Origin: Streptomyces sp. Q6
GTDB lineage: Bacteria; Actinomycetota; Actinomycetes; Streptomycetales; Streptomycetaceae
DNA length: 64,000 nt
Direction of reading: 5' to 3'
NCBI RefSeq assembly: GCF_036967205.1
Contig: NZ_CP146022.1
Coordinates: forward strand, 2,666,001 to 2,730,000
Shown piece by piece: positions 26,939 to 35,979 of this stretch; position 1 is the stretch's first letter; each line of letters opens with the position of its first letter. The notes under the pieces were generated by a model. It did no database searches, had not been told where the DNA came from, and worked only from the letters and a program-made list of their open reading frames with translations. The position numbers and the translations under genes were made by a program.

Positions 26939-28179
26939 GCACGGACGTGATGGACAAGTCCCCGGCGCCCGCGCCGCCGGGCAAGGGCGGGACCACCGCC
27001 GAAGGCGGACTGCTGCGTCTCGTGCTCGACGGGATGCGCCGCAACATGCGCCAGTACGGCATGCTGCTCGCGCTCGGCCTGCTCGTGATCGTGTTCGCCA
27101 TCTGGACCAACGGCGACCTGATCCTGCCGCGCAACGTCTCCAACCTGGTGCTGCAGAACAGCTACATCCTGATCCTCGCGATCGGCATGATGCTGGTCAT
27201 CATCGCCGGGCACATCGACCTGTCGGTCGGCTCGCTGACCGCGTTCGTCGGGTCGACGGCCGCCGTCCTGATGGTCAGCCACGACGTGGCCTGGCCGATC
27301 GCCGCGATCATCTGCCTCGCGATGGGCGGCGCCGCCGGCTGCATCCAGGGCTGGCTGATCGCGTACGGAGGCATACCCTCCTTCATCGTGACGCTGGCGG
27401 GCATGCTGGTGTGGCGCGGCCTCACCGAGATCCTGCTGAAGGGCCAGACGCTCGGCCCGTTCCCCGAGGGCCTCGGCAAGCTCGGCAACGGCTTCCTGCC
27501 CGAGGTCGGCCCGAACACGAACTACCACAACCTGACCCTGCTGCTGGGCGTCGTGCTCGCCGCCGCCGTGGTGATCCAGGAGCTGCGCGACCGGCGCCGC
27601 CAGCAGGAGTTCGCGCTCGAACTGCCGCCGTTCAACCTGTTCGTCCTGAAGCTGGTCGCGATCGTCGCCGCCATCGCCGTGGTGACGATGCTGCTCGCCA
27701 GCTACAAGGGCGCCCCGATCGTCCTGCTGATCCTCGGCGTCCTGGTCGTCGGCTACGGCTACCTGATGCGCAACTCGATCTTCGGCCGGCACATCTACGC
27801 CATCGGCGGCAACCTCCCGGCGGCGAAGCTCTCCGGCGTGAAGGACAAGAAGGTCTCCTTCTACGTCTTCCTGAACATGGGCGTGCTCGCGGCCCTGGCG
27901 GGTCTGGTCGTGGCCGCCCGCCTGAACGCGGCCTCGCCGAAGGCCGGCCTCAACTTCGAGCTGGAGGCCATCGCCGCGTCGTTCATCGGCGGCGCCTCCA
28001 TGAGCGGCGGTGTCGGCACCGTTCTCGGCGCGATCATCGGCGGTCTCGTCCTCGGTGTGCTGAACAACGGCATGAACCTGCTCGGCGTCGGCTCCGACTG
28101 GCAGTCGGTGATCAAGGGGCTCGCCCTGCTCGCCGCGGTCGGCTTCGACGTCTGGAACAAGCGCCGCGTCGGCTCGTAG
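26935..28179 (+). CDS. sugar ABC transporter permease (GguB/MmsB-like)
   Basis: This is a 414-residue permease of the ribose/xylose BPD_transp_2 family with about ten or eleven transmembrane helices. Typical segments are [33 protein letters not shown] and, near the end, [20 protein letters not shown]. The ATGA overlap with the ATPase gene makes the three transporter genes one unit. A single permease presumably acts as a homodimer. A mutarotase follows after 78 bp. Confidence 0.93.
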   Translation: MSTDVMDKSPAPAPPGKGGTTAEGGLLRLVLDGMRRNMRQYGMLLALGLLVIVFAIWTNGDLILPRNVSNLVLQNSYILILAIGMMLVIIAGHIDLSVGSLTAFVGSTAAVLMVSHDVAWPIAAIICLAMGGAAGCIQGWLIAYGGIPSFIVTLAGMLVWRGLTEILLKGQTLGPFPEGLGKLGNGFLPEVGPNTNYHNLTLLLGVVLAAAVVIQELRDRRRQQEFALELPPFNLFVLKLVAIVAAIAVVTMLLASYKGAPIVLLILGVLVVGYGYLMRNSIFGRHIYAIGGNLPAAKLSGVKDKKVSFYVFLNMGVLAALAGLVVAARLNAASPKAGLNFELEAIAASFIGGASMSGGVGTVLGAIIGGLVLGVLNNGMNLLGVGSDWQSVIKGLALLAAVGFDVWNKRRVGS

Positions 28180-28257
28180 CCGCTCGCGCGTCGATCAGGA
28201 GTCGCAACTCGTACGTCGCACGTCATCAGGCACCACTCCCCCAGCTAGGAGCGTCAG

Positions 28258-29409
28258 ATGGACACGACCAGACGAACGGTGCTCGCGGCGGCCGCTGCCG
28301 CGGGCATCGCCGCCACCACCACCGTCGGTGGCACGGCGCACGCCGCGTCAGGAAGGAAGCCGGTGAAGGAGCCCTTCGGTAAGCTCGCCGACGGCACGAA
28401 GATCTACCGCTGGTCCCTGGAGAACGGCGGCACCCGCCTGAAGGTCCTCTCCTACGGCGGCATCGTGCAGTCGCTGGAGATCCCTGACCGCCACGGCCGC
28501 TACAAGAACGTCTCCCTCGGCTACGACAACATCGAGGACTACGTCGCGGGCACCACGTTCTTCGGCGCCACCATCGGCCGCTACGGCAACCGCATCGCGA
28601 ACGGCCGCTTCACGCTCGACGGGAAGACGTACCAGCTCTCCGTGAACGACGGGGTCAACTCCCTGCACGGCGGCGCCAAGGGCTTCAACACGCGGGTGTG
28701 GGACGTGGAGGGCTTCACCTCGGGCTCCGACGTCGGCCTGAAGCTGCACTACACGTCGGTCGACGGCGAGATGGGCTACCCCGGCACGCTGCGCACCACG
28801 GTCACGTACACGCTGACCGCGCGCGGCGACTGGCGGATCGACTACACGGCCACGACGGACAAGGCGACCGTCGTGAACCTCACCAACCACACGTACTACA
28901 ACCTGGCGGGTGAGGGCAGCGGCGGCATCTACGACCACGAACTGACCCTCGCCGCCTCGCGCTTCACGCCCACCGACTCGGGGCTCATCCCGACCGGTGA
29001 GCTGGCGAAGGTCGCGGGCACCCCGTTCGACTTCCGCTCCGCGAAGCCGATCGGCCGCGACATCCGGATCGCGCACCCGCAGCTGGTCACGGCCAAGGGC
29101 TTCGACCACAACTGGGTGCTCGACAAGGGGATCACCGCGAAGCCCGTGCACTTCGCGACGCTGCGCGACCCGTCGTCGGGCCGCACCCTGAAGATCGCCA
29201 CCGACCAGCCCGCCGTCCAGTTCTACTCGGGCAACTTCCTCGACGGCACGCTCACCGGCCCGTCCGGGCGCACCTACCGGCAGGGCGACGGCCTCTGCCT
29301 GGAGACGCAGCACTTCCCGGACTCGCCGAACCAGCCCTCGTTCCCCTCCACCGTGCTGCGGCCCGGTGAGACCTACCGGACGACGACGGTGCACTCCTTC
29401 AGCGCCTGA
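28258..29409 (+). CDS. exported aldose 1-epimerase
   Basis: This is a 383-residue GalM-type mutarotase with a Tat-like signal peptide (TTRRTVLAAAAAAGIAA and an AHA cleavage site near residue 30), so it acts outside the membrane. Active-site segments are GRYGNRIANGRF, SLHGGAKGFNTRVWD, NLTNHTYYNLAG and CLETQHFPDSPNQPSFPST. It is the last gene of the sugar ABC operon. Extracellular mutarotation would present the anomer preferred by the binding protein, and it would be useful for arabinose released by the arabinan-degrading enzymes at 33-36 kb. Confidence 0.9.
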   Translation: MDTTRRTVLAAAAAAGIAATTTVGGTAHAASGRKPVKEPFGKLADGTKIYRWSLENGGTRLKVLSYGGIVQSLEIPDRHGRYKNVSLGYDNIEDYVAGTTFFGATIGRYGNRIANGRFTLDGKTYQLSVNDGVNSLHGGAKGFNTRVWDVEGFTSGSDVGLKLHYTSVDGEMGYPGTLRTTVTYTLTARGDWRIDYTATTDKATVVNLTNHTYYNLAGEGSGGIYDHELTLAASRFTPTDSGLIPTGELAKVAGTPFDFRSAKPIGRDIRIAHPQLVTAKGFDHNWVLDKGITAKPVHFATLRDPSSGRTLKIATDQPAVQFYSGNFLDGTLTGPSGRTYRQGDGLCLETQHFPDSPNQPSFPSTVLRPGETYRTTTVHSFSA

Positions 29410-29427
29410 CCCGTCACCCCAAAACCC

Positions 29428-29463
29428 CCGGCCCCGCCCTGTGTCGACCACGGGCGGGGCCGG
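29428..29463 (+). terminator. hairpin terminator after the exported mutarotase gene
   Basis: The 12-base arms 29428-29439 (CCGGCCCCGCCC) and 29452-29463 are perfectly complementary with a 12-base loop, 19 bases after the stop codon. It closes the 23-29 kb sugar operon. Confidence 0.85.
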
Positions 29464-29581
29464 TGTCGTGTCCCGTGCGGCAATTTCCGCCCCACGCGTT
29501 GAACACGGCACCGCTCTCCCGCGTACTCCTGGGCACCCCACATCACCTATCCGGTAACGACACACAGGGAGGGAGGCGGCA

Positions 29582-30850
29582 GTGGCAGGCCAGGTCACCG
29601 CGCTGTTCCGCACCACGGCGGCACACAGCCCCTCGTTCGCCGAGATCGGTCGGAGCGGCGCGGCGGCCGGTCACCCCGAGCACGCGGGGCCCGTCGCGGC
29701 CCCCGTCGACTTCTGCATCCCGTGCAACCCGTACTTCCCCACCCCCGCCATGCTCGACGCGCTGCGCGGGCGGCTGCACGAGATCCTGACGTACTACCCG
29801 AGCGGCGCCGACACCATCACGGCCGAGCTGTGCCAGGTCCTCGGGCTCAATCCGCAGACCGTCGCGATGGGCAACGGCTCGACCGAACTCATCACCTGGA
29901 TCGACCACCTGCTGGTGCGCGAGTCGCTCGCCGTGCCGGTGCCGACGTTCGGGCGGTGGACCGACCAGCCGATGGAGACGGGCAAACGGGTCGACATGTT
30001 CCCGCTGGCGGAGCGGGACGGATTCGCCCTGGACCCGGCGCAGTACGCCGAGTTCATCCACGCGCGCGGCTCACGGGTCGCCGTCGTCTGCAATCCGAAC
30101 AACCCCGACGGCGGACTCCTCGGGCGGCGCGCCCTGCTCACCCTCGTCGACGAGCTGCGCCATCTCGATCTGATCGTGATCGACGAGTCGTTCCTCGACT
30201 TCGCGGACGCCGAGGGCGGGCAGGACCCGAGCCTCGTCCAGGAGGCGGTGCTCCGCCCGAACGTGATCGTGCTGCGCAGCCTCGGCAAGAACTTCGGGCT
30301 GCACGGCATCCGCTTCGGCTATCTCGTCGCGAACCCGGGCCTCGCCGGACGGGTGCGGGCCGCGCTGCCGAAGTGGAACCTCAACTCCTTCGCGGAGACG
30401 GTGGTGTTCATGCTGCGCGACCACCGCCCCGAGTACACCGACAGCATCCGCCAGGTGTGCCGCGACCGCCAGGACATGCGCTGGCACCTGGCCCGCCTGC
30501 CCGGTCTCACCGTCTATCCGTCGCAGGGCAACTTCCTGTACGTGCGCCTGCCCGACGGCGTCGACGGGGTCGAGGTGCGCGACCGGCTGCTCGCCGAGCA
30601 CGGGGTCCTGGTGCGCGAGTGCGGCAACAAGATCGGATCTTCCAGTAGCTTCCTGCGCCTCGTGGTGCGCCCCCAGCCGGACGTCCTGCGCCTGGTGGCC
30701 GGCCTGGAGGCCCTGATGGGGCGCGGGAGGGCTGTGTCCTCTGGGGGACACCCCCAGAACCCCGCCGCCGTGCCCGAGCTGGGCGGAGGGACCACCTACA
30801 GCTCGGGCACGGCGGCGGTGGACCGGCTCATCCGGACGGCCGGGGCCTGA
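29582..30850 (+). CDS. class I/II PLP-dependent aminotransferase (HisC/CobD-like)
   Basis: This is a 422-residue fold-type I PLP enzyme. Cofactor motifs are VCNPNNPDGG, DESFLDFAD and RSLGKNFGLHGIRFGY with the Schiff-base Lys. It resembles histidinol-phosphate aminotransferases and threonine-phosphate decarboxylases; hisC usually lies elsewhere, so the substrate is open. The start is a GTG behind GGGAGG. The last ~40 residues are encoded by two strong hairpins (30741-30818) and look unlike the family C terminus, so the natural end may have been replaced. Confidence 0.8.
   Translation: MAGQVTALFRTTAAHSPSFAEIGRSGAAAGHPEHAGPVAAPVDFCIPCNPYFPTPAMLDALRGRLHEILTYYPSGADTITAELCQVLGLNPQTVAMGNGSTELITWIDHLLVRESLAVPVPTFGRWTDQPMETGKRVDMFPLAERDGFALDPAQYAEFIHARGSRVAVVCNPNNPDGGLLGRRALLTLVDELRHLDLIVIDESFLDFADAEGGQDPSLVQEAVLRPNVIVLRSLGKNFGLHGIRFGYLVANPGLAGRVRAALPKWNLNSFAETVVFMLRDHRPEYTDSIRQVCRDRQDMRWHLARLPGLTVYPSQGNFLYVRLPDGVDGVEVRDRLLAEHGVLVRECGNKIGSSSSFLRLVVRPQPDVLRLVAGLEALMGRGRAVSSGGHPQNPAAVPELGGGTTYSSGTAAVDRLIRTAGA
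30741..30818 (+). repeat. two strong inverted repeats inside the 3' end of the aminotransferase gene
   Basis: CTGGGGG/CCCCCAG (30741-30747 and 30751-30757) forms a 7 bp stem with a 3-base loop. The 20-base arms 30762-30781 and 30799-30818 are perfectly complementary with a 17-base loop. Both are read through in frame. The first resembles short palindromes often found near gene ends in Streptomyces. They could stop transcription before the downstream convergent gene. Confidence 0.7.
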
Positions 30851-30857
30851 GCTCCGG

Positions 30858-31070
30858 TCAGGGGTTGCGCCAGGCGGCCGGGTCGGCGGCCAGTTCCCCG
30901 ACGGCGTCCGCCAGTTGGTCGTGCGCGATGTCGGCGAGCGTGACGCCCGCCAGGAACTTGTGCGGGATCTCCTGGACGGCCGAGACGGCCTCCGCCCCGA
31001 CCGGGTCGCCGCCGTCGGCGAGCTCCAGGACGGCGCGCACCGCGTAGTCGACTCGGGCCGAGATCCTCAC
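30858..31070 (-). pseudogene. internally deleted Rrf2-type regulator
   Basis: This is an open frame of 70 residues that joins the two ends of an Rrf2 protein. The first 40 residues (ISARVDYAVRAVLELADGGD to EIPHKFL) are the start of the Rrf2 winged helix. The rest (GVTLADIAHDQL to ADPAAWRNP) matches the usual C-terminal tail. The middle ~80 residues, including the recognition wing and any cysteine cluster, are missing in frame. It can probably not bind DNA normally. The GTG start overlaps the TauE/SafE stop by 4 bp. It is either decaying or a small dominant-negative-like remnant. Confidence 0.7.
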
Positions 31071-32008
31071 GGGGTCATTGTCGGGGACGGCAGGGGGGCC
31101 GGTTCCTCGGTGCCGGCGGCGGGCTCCGCGGCCGGTGCGCGTCGCTCCGCGCGCCGGGTGCGCCGCGTCACGGCCACGCCGAGGGCCGCGAACGCCAGGC
31201 AGACCAGGACCAGCGGGGTCCCGGACATGCCCCACATGGCGAGGCCGGAGCCGGTGAGCAGCACGACGAGGGCCCAGCGCAGCGCGGGCCCGGAGACTCG
31301 GGTGGAGAGCAGCGCGCCCGCCAGCACACCCGGGATCGCGCCGATGAGCAGCGTTCCGGCCAGGCCGAGCGACACGTCCCCGACCAGGAAGTGGCCGAGG
31401 GCCGCGGCGCCGACCAGCGGGACGGCCTGGACGAGGTCGGTGCCGACCAGGTGGTTGGCCTTGAGCCGGGGGTGGGCGAGCATCAGCATGACGATGATCA
31501 GGGACCCGGAGCCGACCGAGGTCATCCCGACGACGAGCCCGCCGACCAGACCGATCAGGAGCGTCGGCACCGTCCTGACCCGCACGGCGGCGTCCTCGGC
31601 CGCGGCGGAGCCGAGCCCGCGGCGCCGGTCGAGCCACATCCGGGCGAGCATGCCGGTCACGGCGAGCAGCAGGGCGCCGCCGATGACGTACTTCACGCGG
31701 GTCTGGAGCTGCTCCCCGTCCCCGAAGGCCCGCAGGAGCAGGGCACCGCCGAAGGCCGCGGGCAGGGCGGTGGGCAGCAGCCGGCGGACGATGTCCCACC
31801 GGATGGTGCCCGCCTTCTGGTGCACGGCGGCGCCGAACGGCTTCATGAACAGCGACGTGGCCAGGTCACTGCCGATGGCGGCGGTCGGGTCGACCCCGAA
31901 GCACATGACCATGATCGGGGTCATCAGGGCGCCACCGCCCATGCCGGTGAGGCCCACGGCGAGCCCGACGAGGGCGCCGGCGACGACGATCGTCCACGAG
32001 AAGTCCAT
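31067..32008 (-). CDS. TauE/SafE family membrane permease
   Basis: This is a 313-residue membrane protein with eight or nine hydrophobic helices and the paired family motifs GLTGMGGGALMTPIM (N-terminal half) and VGMTSVGSGSLIIVML (C-terminal half). Members export sulfite, sulfoacetate or related organosulfur anions. The ATG at 32008 fits the first helix. The Rrf2 remnant overlaps its end. Rrf2 proteins often regulate sulfur genes, which is consistent with a former sulfur-linked pair. Confidence 0.85.
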   Translation of the reverse strand: MDFSWTIVVAGALVGLAVGLTGMGGGALMTPIMVMCFGVDPTAAIGSDLATSLFMKPFGAAVHQKAGTIRWDIVRRLLPTALPAAFGGALLLRAFGDGEQLQTRVKYVIGGALLLAVTGMLARMWLDRRRGLGSAAAEDAAVRVRTVPTLLIGLVGGLVVGMTSVGSGSLIIVMLMLAHPRLKANHLVGTDLVQAVPLVGAAALGHFLVGDVSLGLAGTLLIGAIPGVLAGALLSTRVSGPALRWALVVLLTGSGLAMWGMSGTPLVLVCLAFAALGVAVTRRTRRAERRAPAAEPAAGTEEPAPLPSPTMTP

Positions 32009-32162
32009 GGCGCCCACTGTGCCGACGTTCCCTATGGGGAAGGTATGAGGAGGGCCAGGATCTCGGATGCCGGAACGGACCCGGGCGATTCCCGCCACCA
32101 GACGCGGACGTGATGGAGTGGCCGCCGCACCGCCGCACGTCGCACCGGAAGGGACCGCCCCC

Positions 32163-33260
32163 GTGACCCGCACGACTCCCCCGCGCCCGCTGGACCCCGA
32201 GGCGCTCTTCCCCGGGCTGCGGGCCTACCGGCGCACGACGACGCGGCTGCATCCGCGGCCCGGGACCGCGGGGCCCGCGGAGAGTTCGGTGGGCGGGCCG
32301 CTGCTGTGGCCGGCGGACGAGCCGTGGCCGGTGTGCGCGGCCGCGCACCGCAAGAACACCGGGTACCGGCTCGCGCACGTACGCGCGTACCGCGAGCTTC
32401 TCGCGGCGGCCTGGCGCCGGGACCCCGGGCACGGGCCGACCGAGGCGGAGCGGGAGGAGCTGACGCGGCTGGGGCGGCGGGAGCGGCGCGTGCCCGGCAT
32501 CGAGGACGAGGACCCGGTGCCGCTGCTCGCCGCGGCCCAGTTCTACGCCCGCGACATCCCCGATCTGCCGGCCGGTCCGGACGGTGCCGACCTGCTCCAG
32601 GTCCTGTGGTGTCCGTTCGAGGCGCACGGCCCCGAGCGGTCGATCGACGTGGTGCTGCGGTGGCGGCGGGCGGCGGACGTCACGCGGGCCCTCGCGGTCA
32701 TGCCGGAGCCGCGGCTCGCCGGGCGCCGGGAGTGCGTTCCTGCCCCGTGCGTCCTCGATCCGGAGCAGGTCGTGGAGCACGAGTACGCGGATCTGCTCGA
32801 CGACGCGCTGCGGGACGCCGTGGACGCCTGGGAGGACGAGCAACTCGCCCTGGAGGAGGCGGCGTTGGAGGCAGCCGAGGAGGAGCCGGGCGGGAGCTAC
32901 GCCTCCTTCGCGGAGTACGAGGCCGCGATGGCCGCGCGCCCCGCGCCGCCGGAGACCTTCTCGTACCGGCATGATCTGTCCATCGCCCCGGGCTGGAAGG
33001 TCGGCGGCTACGCCTCGTGGCATCTGACCGACCCGGCCCGCGTCGACTGCTCCGTCTGCCGGACGCCGATGCGGCCGCTGCTCACCGTCGGCTCCGGCGA
33101 GTGGGACGGCACCACGAGCTGGGTGCCGCTGGAGGACCGCCATCTGATCGGCGCCCCCGGAGCGTCCACGCCGACGGAAGTACATCTGGGCCGGGACGAG
33201 ATGCGCGTCTTCGTGTGCCCCGACGACCTCACGCACCCGCACCGGCTGAGCTTTCAGTAG
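32163..33260 (+). CDS. DUF1963-like hypothetical protein
   Basis: This is a 365-residue soluble protein. SSVGGPLLWPADEPWPVC near residue 50 and SVCRTPMRPLLTVGSGEWDG near residue 300 resemble DUF1963 proteins, which have no known activity. An acidic Glu/Ala-rich helical insert lies around residues 220-265. A CxxC pair in the C-terminal part could bind zinc. The GTG at 32163 is preferred because GGAAGGG lies 8-9 bases upstream; an ATG at 32067 would add 32 low-complexity residues. Confidence 0.6.
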   Translation: MTRTTPPRPLDPEALFPGLRAYRRTTTRLHPRPGTAGPAESSVGGPLLWPADEPWPVCAAAHRKNTGYRLAHVRAYRELLAAAWRRDPGHGPTEAEREELTRLGRRERRVPGIEDEDPVPLLAAAQFYARDIPDLPAGPDGADLLQVLWCPFEAHGPERSIDVVLRWRRAADVTRALAVMPEPRLAGRRECVPAPCVLDPEQVVEHEYADLLDDALRDAVDAWEDEQLALEEAALEAAEEEPGGSYASFAEYEAAMAARPAPPETFSYRHDLSIAPGWKVGGYASWHLTDPARVDCSVCRTPMRPLLTVGSGEWDGTTSWVPLEDRHLIGAPGASTPTEVHLGRDEMRVFVCPDDLTHPHRLSFQ

Positions 33261-33324
33261 GCACCGCGTTCCCGAGGCGCGGACGGCCTCGGCCGATCGC
33301 ACCTCGGGGACGGGTCGGTGCGGG

Positions 33325-34833
33325 TCAGCCGAGCCGGATCACGTTCCACGACAGCGGTTCGAGGGTGGCCTTGAGCGTGCCGGCGTCCAGGGTCGTGCCG
33401 GTGCCGGCGTGCGGGGCCACACGCTCCGGGTCGGTGAGGGTGTTGCGGGCGTCCGGGTCGGCGTCGGCGAGCACCGAGTGCTCGACGACCGTCGTCAACT
33501 CAAGTGCATGCAGGGCGACTTCGAGGGGAAGCGCTTGTGTCTGGCTGCGGTTGACCGCGAAGACGGTAACCGTGCCGTCCTCGGCGCGGACGGCCGTCGC
33601 GTGCAGCAGGTCCGCGGTGCCGTGGCGCTTCGTGTCGTAGGTGGGACCCGACACGCGGACGTCGAGGACCTCGCCCCGGCCGTACTTGGCGGCGGCCGCG
33701 AACGGGAAGAACGTCGTCTGGCGCCAGGCCGCGCCGCCGGGCTCGGTCATGATCGGCGCGATGACGTTGACCAGCTGGGCCAGGCACGCGACCGTGACGC
33801 GGTCCGCGTGGCGCAGCAGCGCGATCAGGAGCGAGCCGAAGACGACCGCGTCCGTGACGGAGTAGACGTCCTCCAGGAGGCGGGGGGCCTCCGGCCAGTC
33901 CAGGGCCGAGACCTGGGCGTCGGTGCGGGACATGTACCAGACGTTCCACTCGTCGAAGGAGAGGTTGATCTTCTTCGACGACTTGAGCTTGGCGCCCACG
34001 TGGTCGCAGGTCGCGACGACGTTCTCGATGAACGACTCCATGTCGACCGCGGAGGCGAGGAACGAGTCGCGGTCGCCGTCGTGCTCCTCGTAGTAGGCGT
34101 GCAGGGAGATGTAGTCGACGAGGTCGTAGGTCTCGGTGAGGACCGTCGCCTCCCACTCGGCGAACGTGTCCATGCCCTGGCCGGAGGAGCCGCAGGCGAC
34201 GAGTTCGACGTCCTTGTCTATCTGGCGCATCGCGCGGGCCGTCTCGGCCGCGATCCGCCCGTACTCCTCGGCCGTCTTGTGGCCGGTCTGCCAGGGGCCG
34301 TCCATCTCGTTGCCCAGGCACCACAGGCGGATGCCGAAGGGGTCCTTGTCGCCGTGGGCGATGCGCAGGTCGGAGAGCGCCGTGCCCTGCGGGTGGTTGG
34401 CGTACTCCTGGAGCTCGATGGCCTCGGCGACCCCGCGCGTGCCGAGGTTGACCGCCATCATCGGCTCGGCCTGCGGGCCGACCTTCTTCAGGAAGGCGAT
34501 GTACTCGGACAGGCCGAACCGGTTCGACTCCGTCGTGCGCCAGGCGAGGTCGAGGCGCTTGGGGCGGTCCTCGACGGGGCCGACGGAGTCCTCCCACTTG
34601 TAGCCGGAGACGAAGTTGCCGCCGGGGTAGCGGATGGCCGTGACCCCGAGTTCACGGACCAGTTCGAGGACGTCCGTGCGCAGTCCGGCCTCGTCGGCCG
34701 TGGGGTGCTCCGGCTCGAAGATGCCGGTGTAGACGCAGCGGCCGAGGTGTTCCACGAACGAGCCGAACAGGCGCGGATCGACCTTGCCGACGGTGAACGC
34801 GGGGTCGAGGGCGAATCGGGCGGTACGAGTCAT
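33325..34833 (-). CDS. GH51 alpha-L-arabinofuranosidase
   Basis: This is a 502-residue GH51 retaining enzyme that releases L-arabinofuranose from arabinan and arabinoxylan oligosaccharides. The acid/base Glu is in LWCLGNEMDGPWQ and the nucleophile Glu in LSFDEWNVWY. RLFGSFVEHLGRCVYTGI is the characteristic N terminus. There is no signal peptide, so it works in the cytoplasm on imported oligomers. It is transcribed alone from promoter C, which carries the shared operator, and lies downstream of the arabinanase operon. Confidence 0.94.
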   Translation of the reverse strand: MTRTARFALDPAFTVGKVDPRLFGSFVEHLGRCVYTGIFEPEHPTADEAGLRTDVLELVRELGVTAIRYPGGNFVSGYKWEDSVGPVEDRPKRLDLAWRTTESNRFGLSEYIAFLKKVGPQAEPMMAVNLGTRGVAEAIELQEYANHPQGTALSDLRIAHGDKDPFGIRLWCLGNEMDGPWQTGHKTAEEYGRIAAETARAMRQIDKDVELVACGSSGQGMDTFAEWEATVLTETYDLVDYISLHAYYEEHDGDRDSFLASAVDMESFIENVVATCDHVGAKLKSSKKINLSFDEWNVWYMSRTDAQVSALDWPEAPRLLEDVYSVTDAVVFGSLLIALLRHADRVTVACLAQLVNVIAPIMTEPGGAAWRQTTFFPFAAAAKYGRGEVLDVRVSGPTYDTKRHGTADLLHATAVRAEDGTVTVFAVNRSQTQALPLEVALHALELTTVVEHSVLADADPDARNTLTDPERVAPHAGTGTTLDAGTLKATLEPLSWNVIRLG

Positions 34834-34898
34834 GAAGGACTGCCTCTGTGGTGTGTCGGTTGGGTCTGGCGCCCCCGGCGAGGGATCACGCCAACTTC

Positions 34899-34964
34899 GT
34901 TCGAAATCACGGACATTGGTCGAACCAGCGGACAAACCGTAAGGCGGGCGCGAACCGTCGTCAA
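34899..34964 (-). promoter_or_regulatory. promoter and IclR-type operator C for GH51
   Basis: On the minus strand TTGACG (34964-34959), a 17 bp spacer and TACGGT (34941-34936) form the promoter. The operator, plus-strand GTTCGAAATCACGGAC at 34899-34914, begins 21 bases after the -10 box and matches 14 of 16 motif positions. The -35 box lies in the loop of the terminator of the upstream operon. Confidence 0.7.
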
Positions 34965-34979
34965 TGCTTCGCGCCCGCC
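34943..34979 (-). terminator. hairpin terminator after the GH43 gene
   Basis: The 12-base arms 34943-34954 (GGCGGGCGCGAA) and 34968-34979 pair perfectly around a 13-base loop, 23 bases beyond the GH43 stop. It separates the ABC-arabinanase operon from the GH51 gene while overlapping the GH51 promoter. Confidence 0.8.
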
Positions 34980-35001
34980 CCGGCGCCGGTGGGCCGCGTC
35001 G

Positions 35002-35979
35002 TCAGGACACGGCCGGCCAGCCGTCCTTGCCCCAGCTCAGCTCGTTGAGGCCGAGCTTCGGGGTGCCGTTGTCCTCGGCGTCGTAGTAGTGGTACGCGAG
35101 GACGTCGCGCCCCTTGTCCTGGAAGACGGACTCGCCGCCGGTGCCGACGAACCGGCCGTGCCCGGCGAGGAGCAGCGAACCGCCGCCGTCCAGGAGGGCC
35201 TTGCCGTCCTTGTCGACGTACGGGCCCGTGACCGACGTCGAGCGGCCCACCCGGATCTTGTACGTGGAGTTCACACCGGAGCAGCACGCGTCGTACGAGG
35301 CGAGGAGGTAGTAGTGGCGGCCGTGCTTGACGACCGCCGGGCCCTCCACGGCGTACGGGGCGTCGGGGCGGGTGGCGAGGTGGTGGACGGTGGCCCCGGT
35401 GATCGCTTTCCCCGTGCGGGGGTCGAGCTCGACCATGCGGATGCCGGTCCAGTACGAGCCGAAGGACATCCAGAGCCTGCCGCCCGCGCGGACGATCCCC
35501 GGGTCGATGGCGTTCCAGCTGTCGCCGGTCTCCGAGGAGAAGACCTTGCCGTGGTCCGTCCAGGTGCCCGGGAGTCCGGAGTCGGAGGTCGCGACGCCGA
35601 TCGCCGAGTGGTTCGTGCCCCAGGAGGAGACCGCGTAGTAGAGCCAGTATCTGCCGTCCCGGTACGAGATGTCCGGGGCCCACGGGTCGCCGGTGGCGTT
35701 GTACTCGTACCACCAGCTCGGCGGGGTGGCGAAGGCGTTGCCCTCGTCGGACCAGTCGACGCGGTTCGACGAGAGGCGGGCGCCGATGATCCCGCCGGTG
35801 GAGTAGGCGACGTAGCGGCCGTCCTTGAGCTTGACGACGGTCGGGTCGTGGATGATCTGCTGGCCGGTGATGGTCTGCGGGTCCGGGTAACTCTGCGCCG
35901 CCTGGGCCGCGTTCGGCAGGAGGGCGAGCATGCTCGCCGCGGCCGCCGCGCCGATCGCCGCGCGCACGGTCGTGGTCAC
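35002..35979 (-). CDS. GH43 endo-alpha-1,5-L-arabinanase, secreted
   Basis: This is a 325-residue GH43 enzyme with an N-terminal signal peptide (about residues 1-28, ending AQA). The five-bladed propeller active site is visible: base D45 in IIHDPTVV, pKa-modulating D159 in NAIDPGIV and acid E212 in YAVEGPAV. WAPDISYRDGRYWLYY is a family core motif. It cuts linear arabinan outside the cell, feeding arabino-oligosaccharides to the adjacent ABC importer. The GTG start overlaps the permease stop by 4 bp, so it is the last gene of that operon. Confidence 0.92.
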   Translation of the reverse strand: MTTTVRAAIGAAAAASMLALLPNAAQAAQSYPDPQTITGQQIIHDPTVVKLKDGRYVAYSTGGIIGARLSSNRVDWSDEGNAFATPPSWWYEYNATGDPWAPDISYRDGRYWLYYAVSSWGTNHSAIGVATSDSGLPGTWTDHGKVFSSETGDSWNAIDPGIVRAGGRLWMSFGSYWTGIRMVELDPRTGKAITGATVHHLATRPDAPYAVEGPAVVKHGRHYYLLASYDACCSGVNSTYKIRVGRSTSVTGPYVDKDGKALLDGGGSLLLAGHGRFVGTGGESVFQDKGRDVLAYHYYDAEDNGTPKLGLNELSWGKDGWPAVS

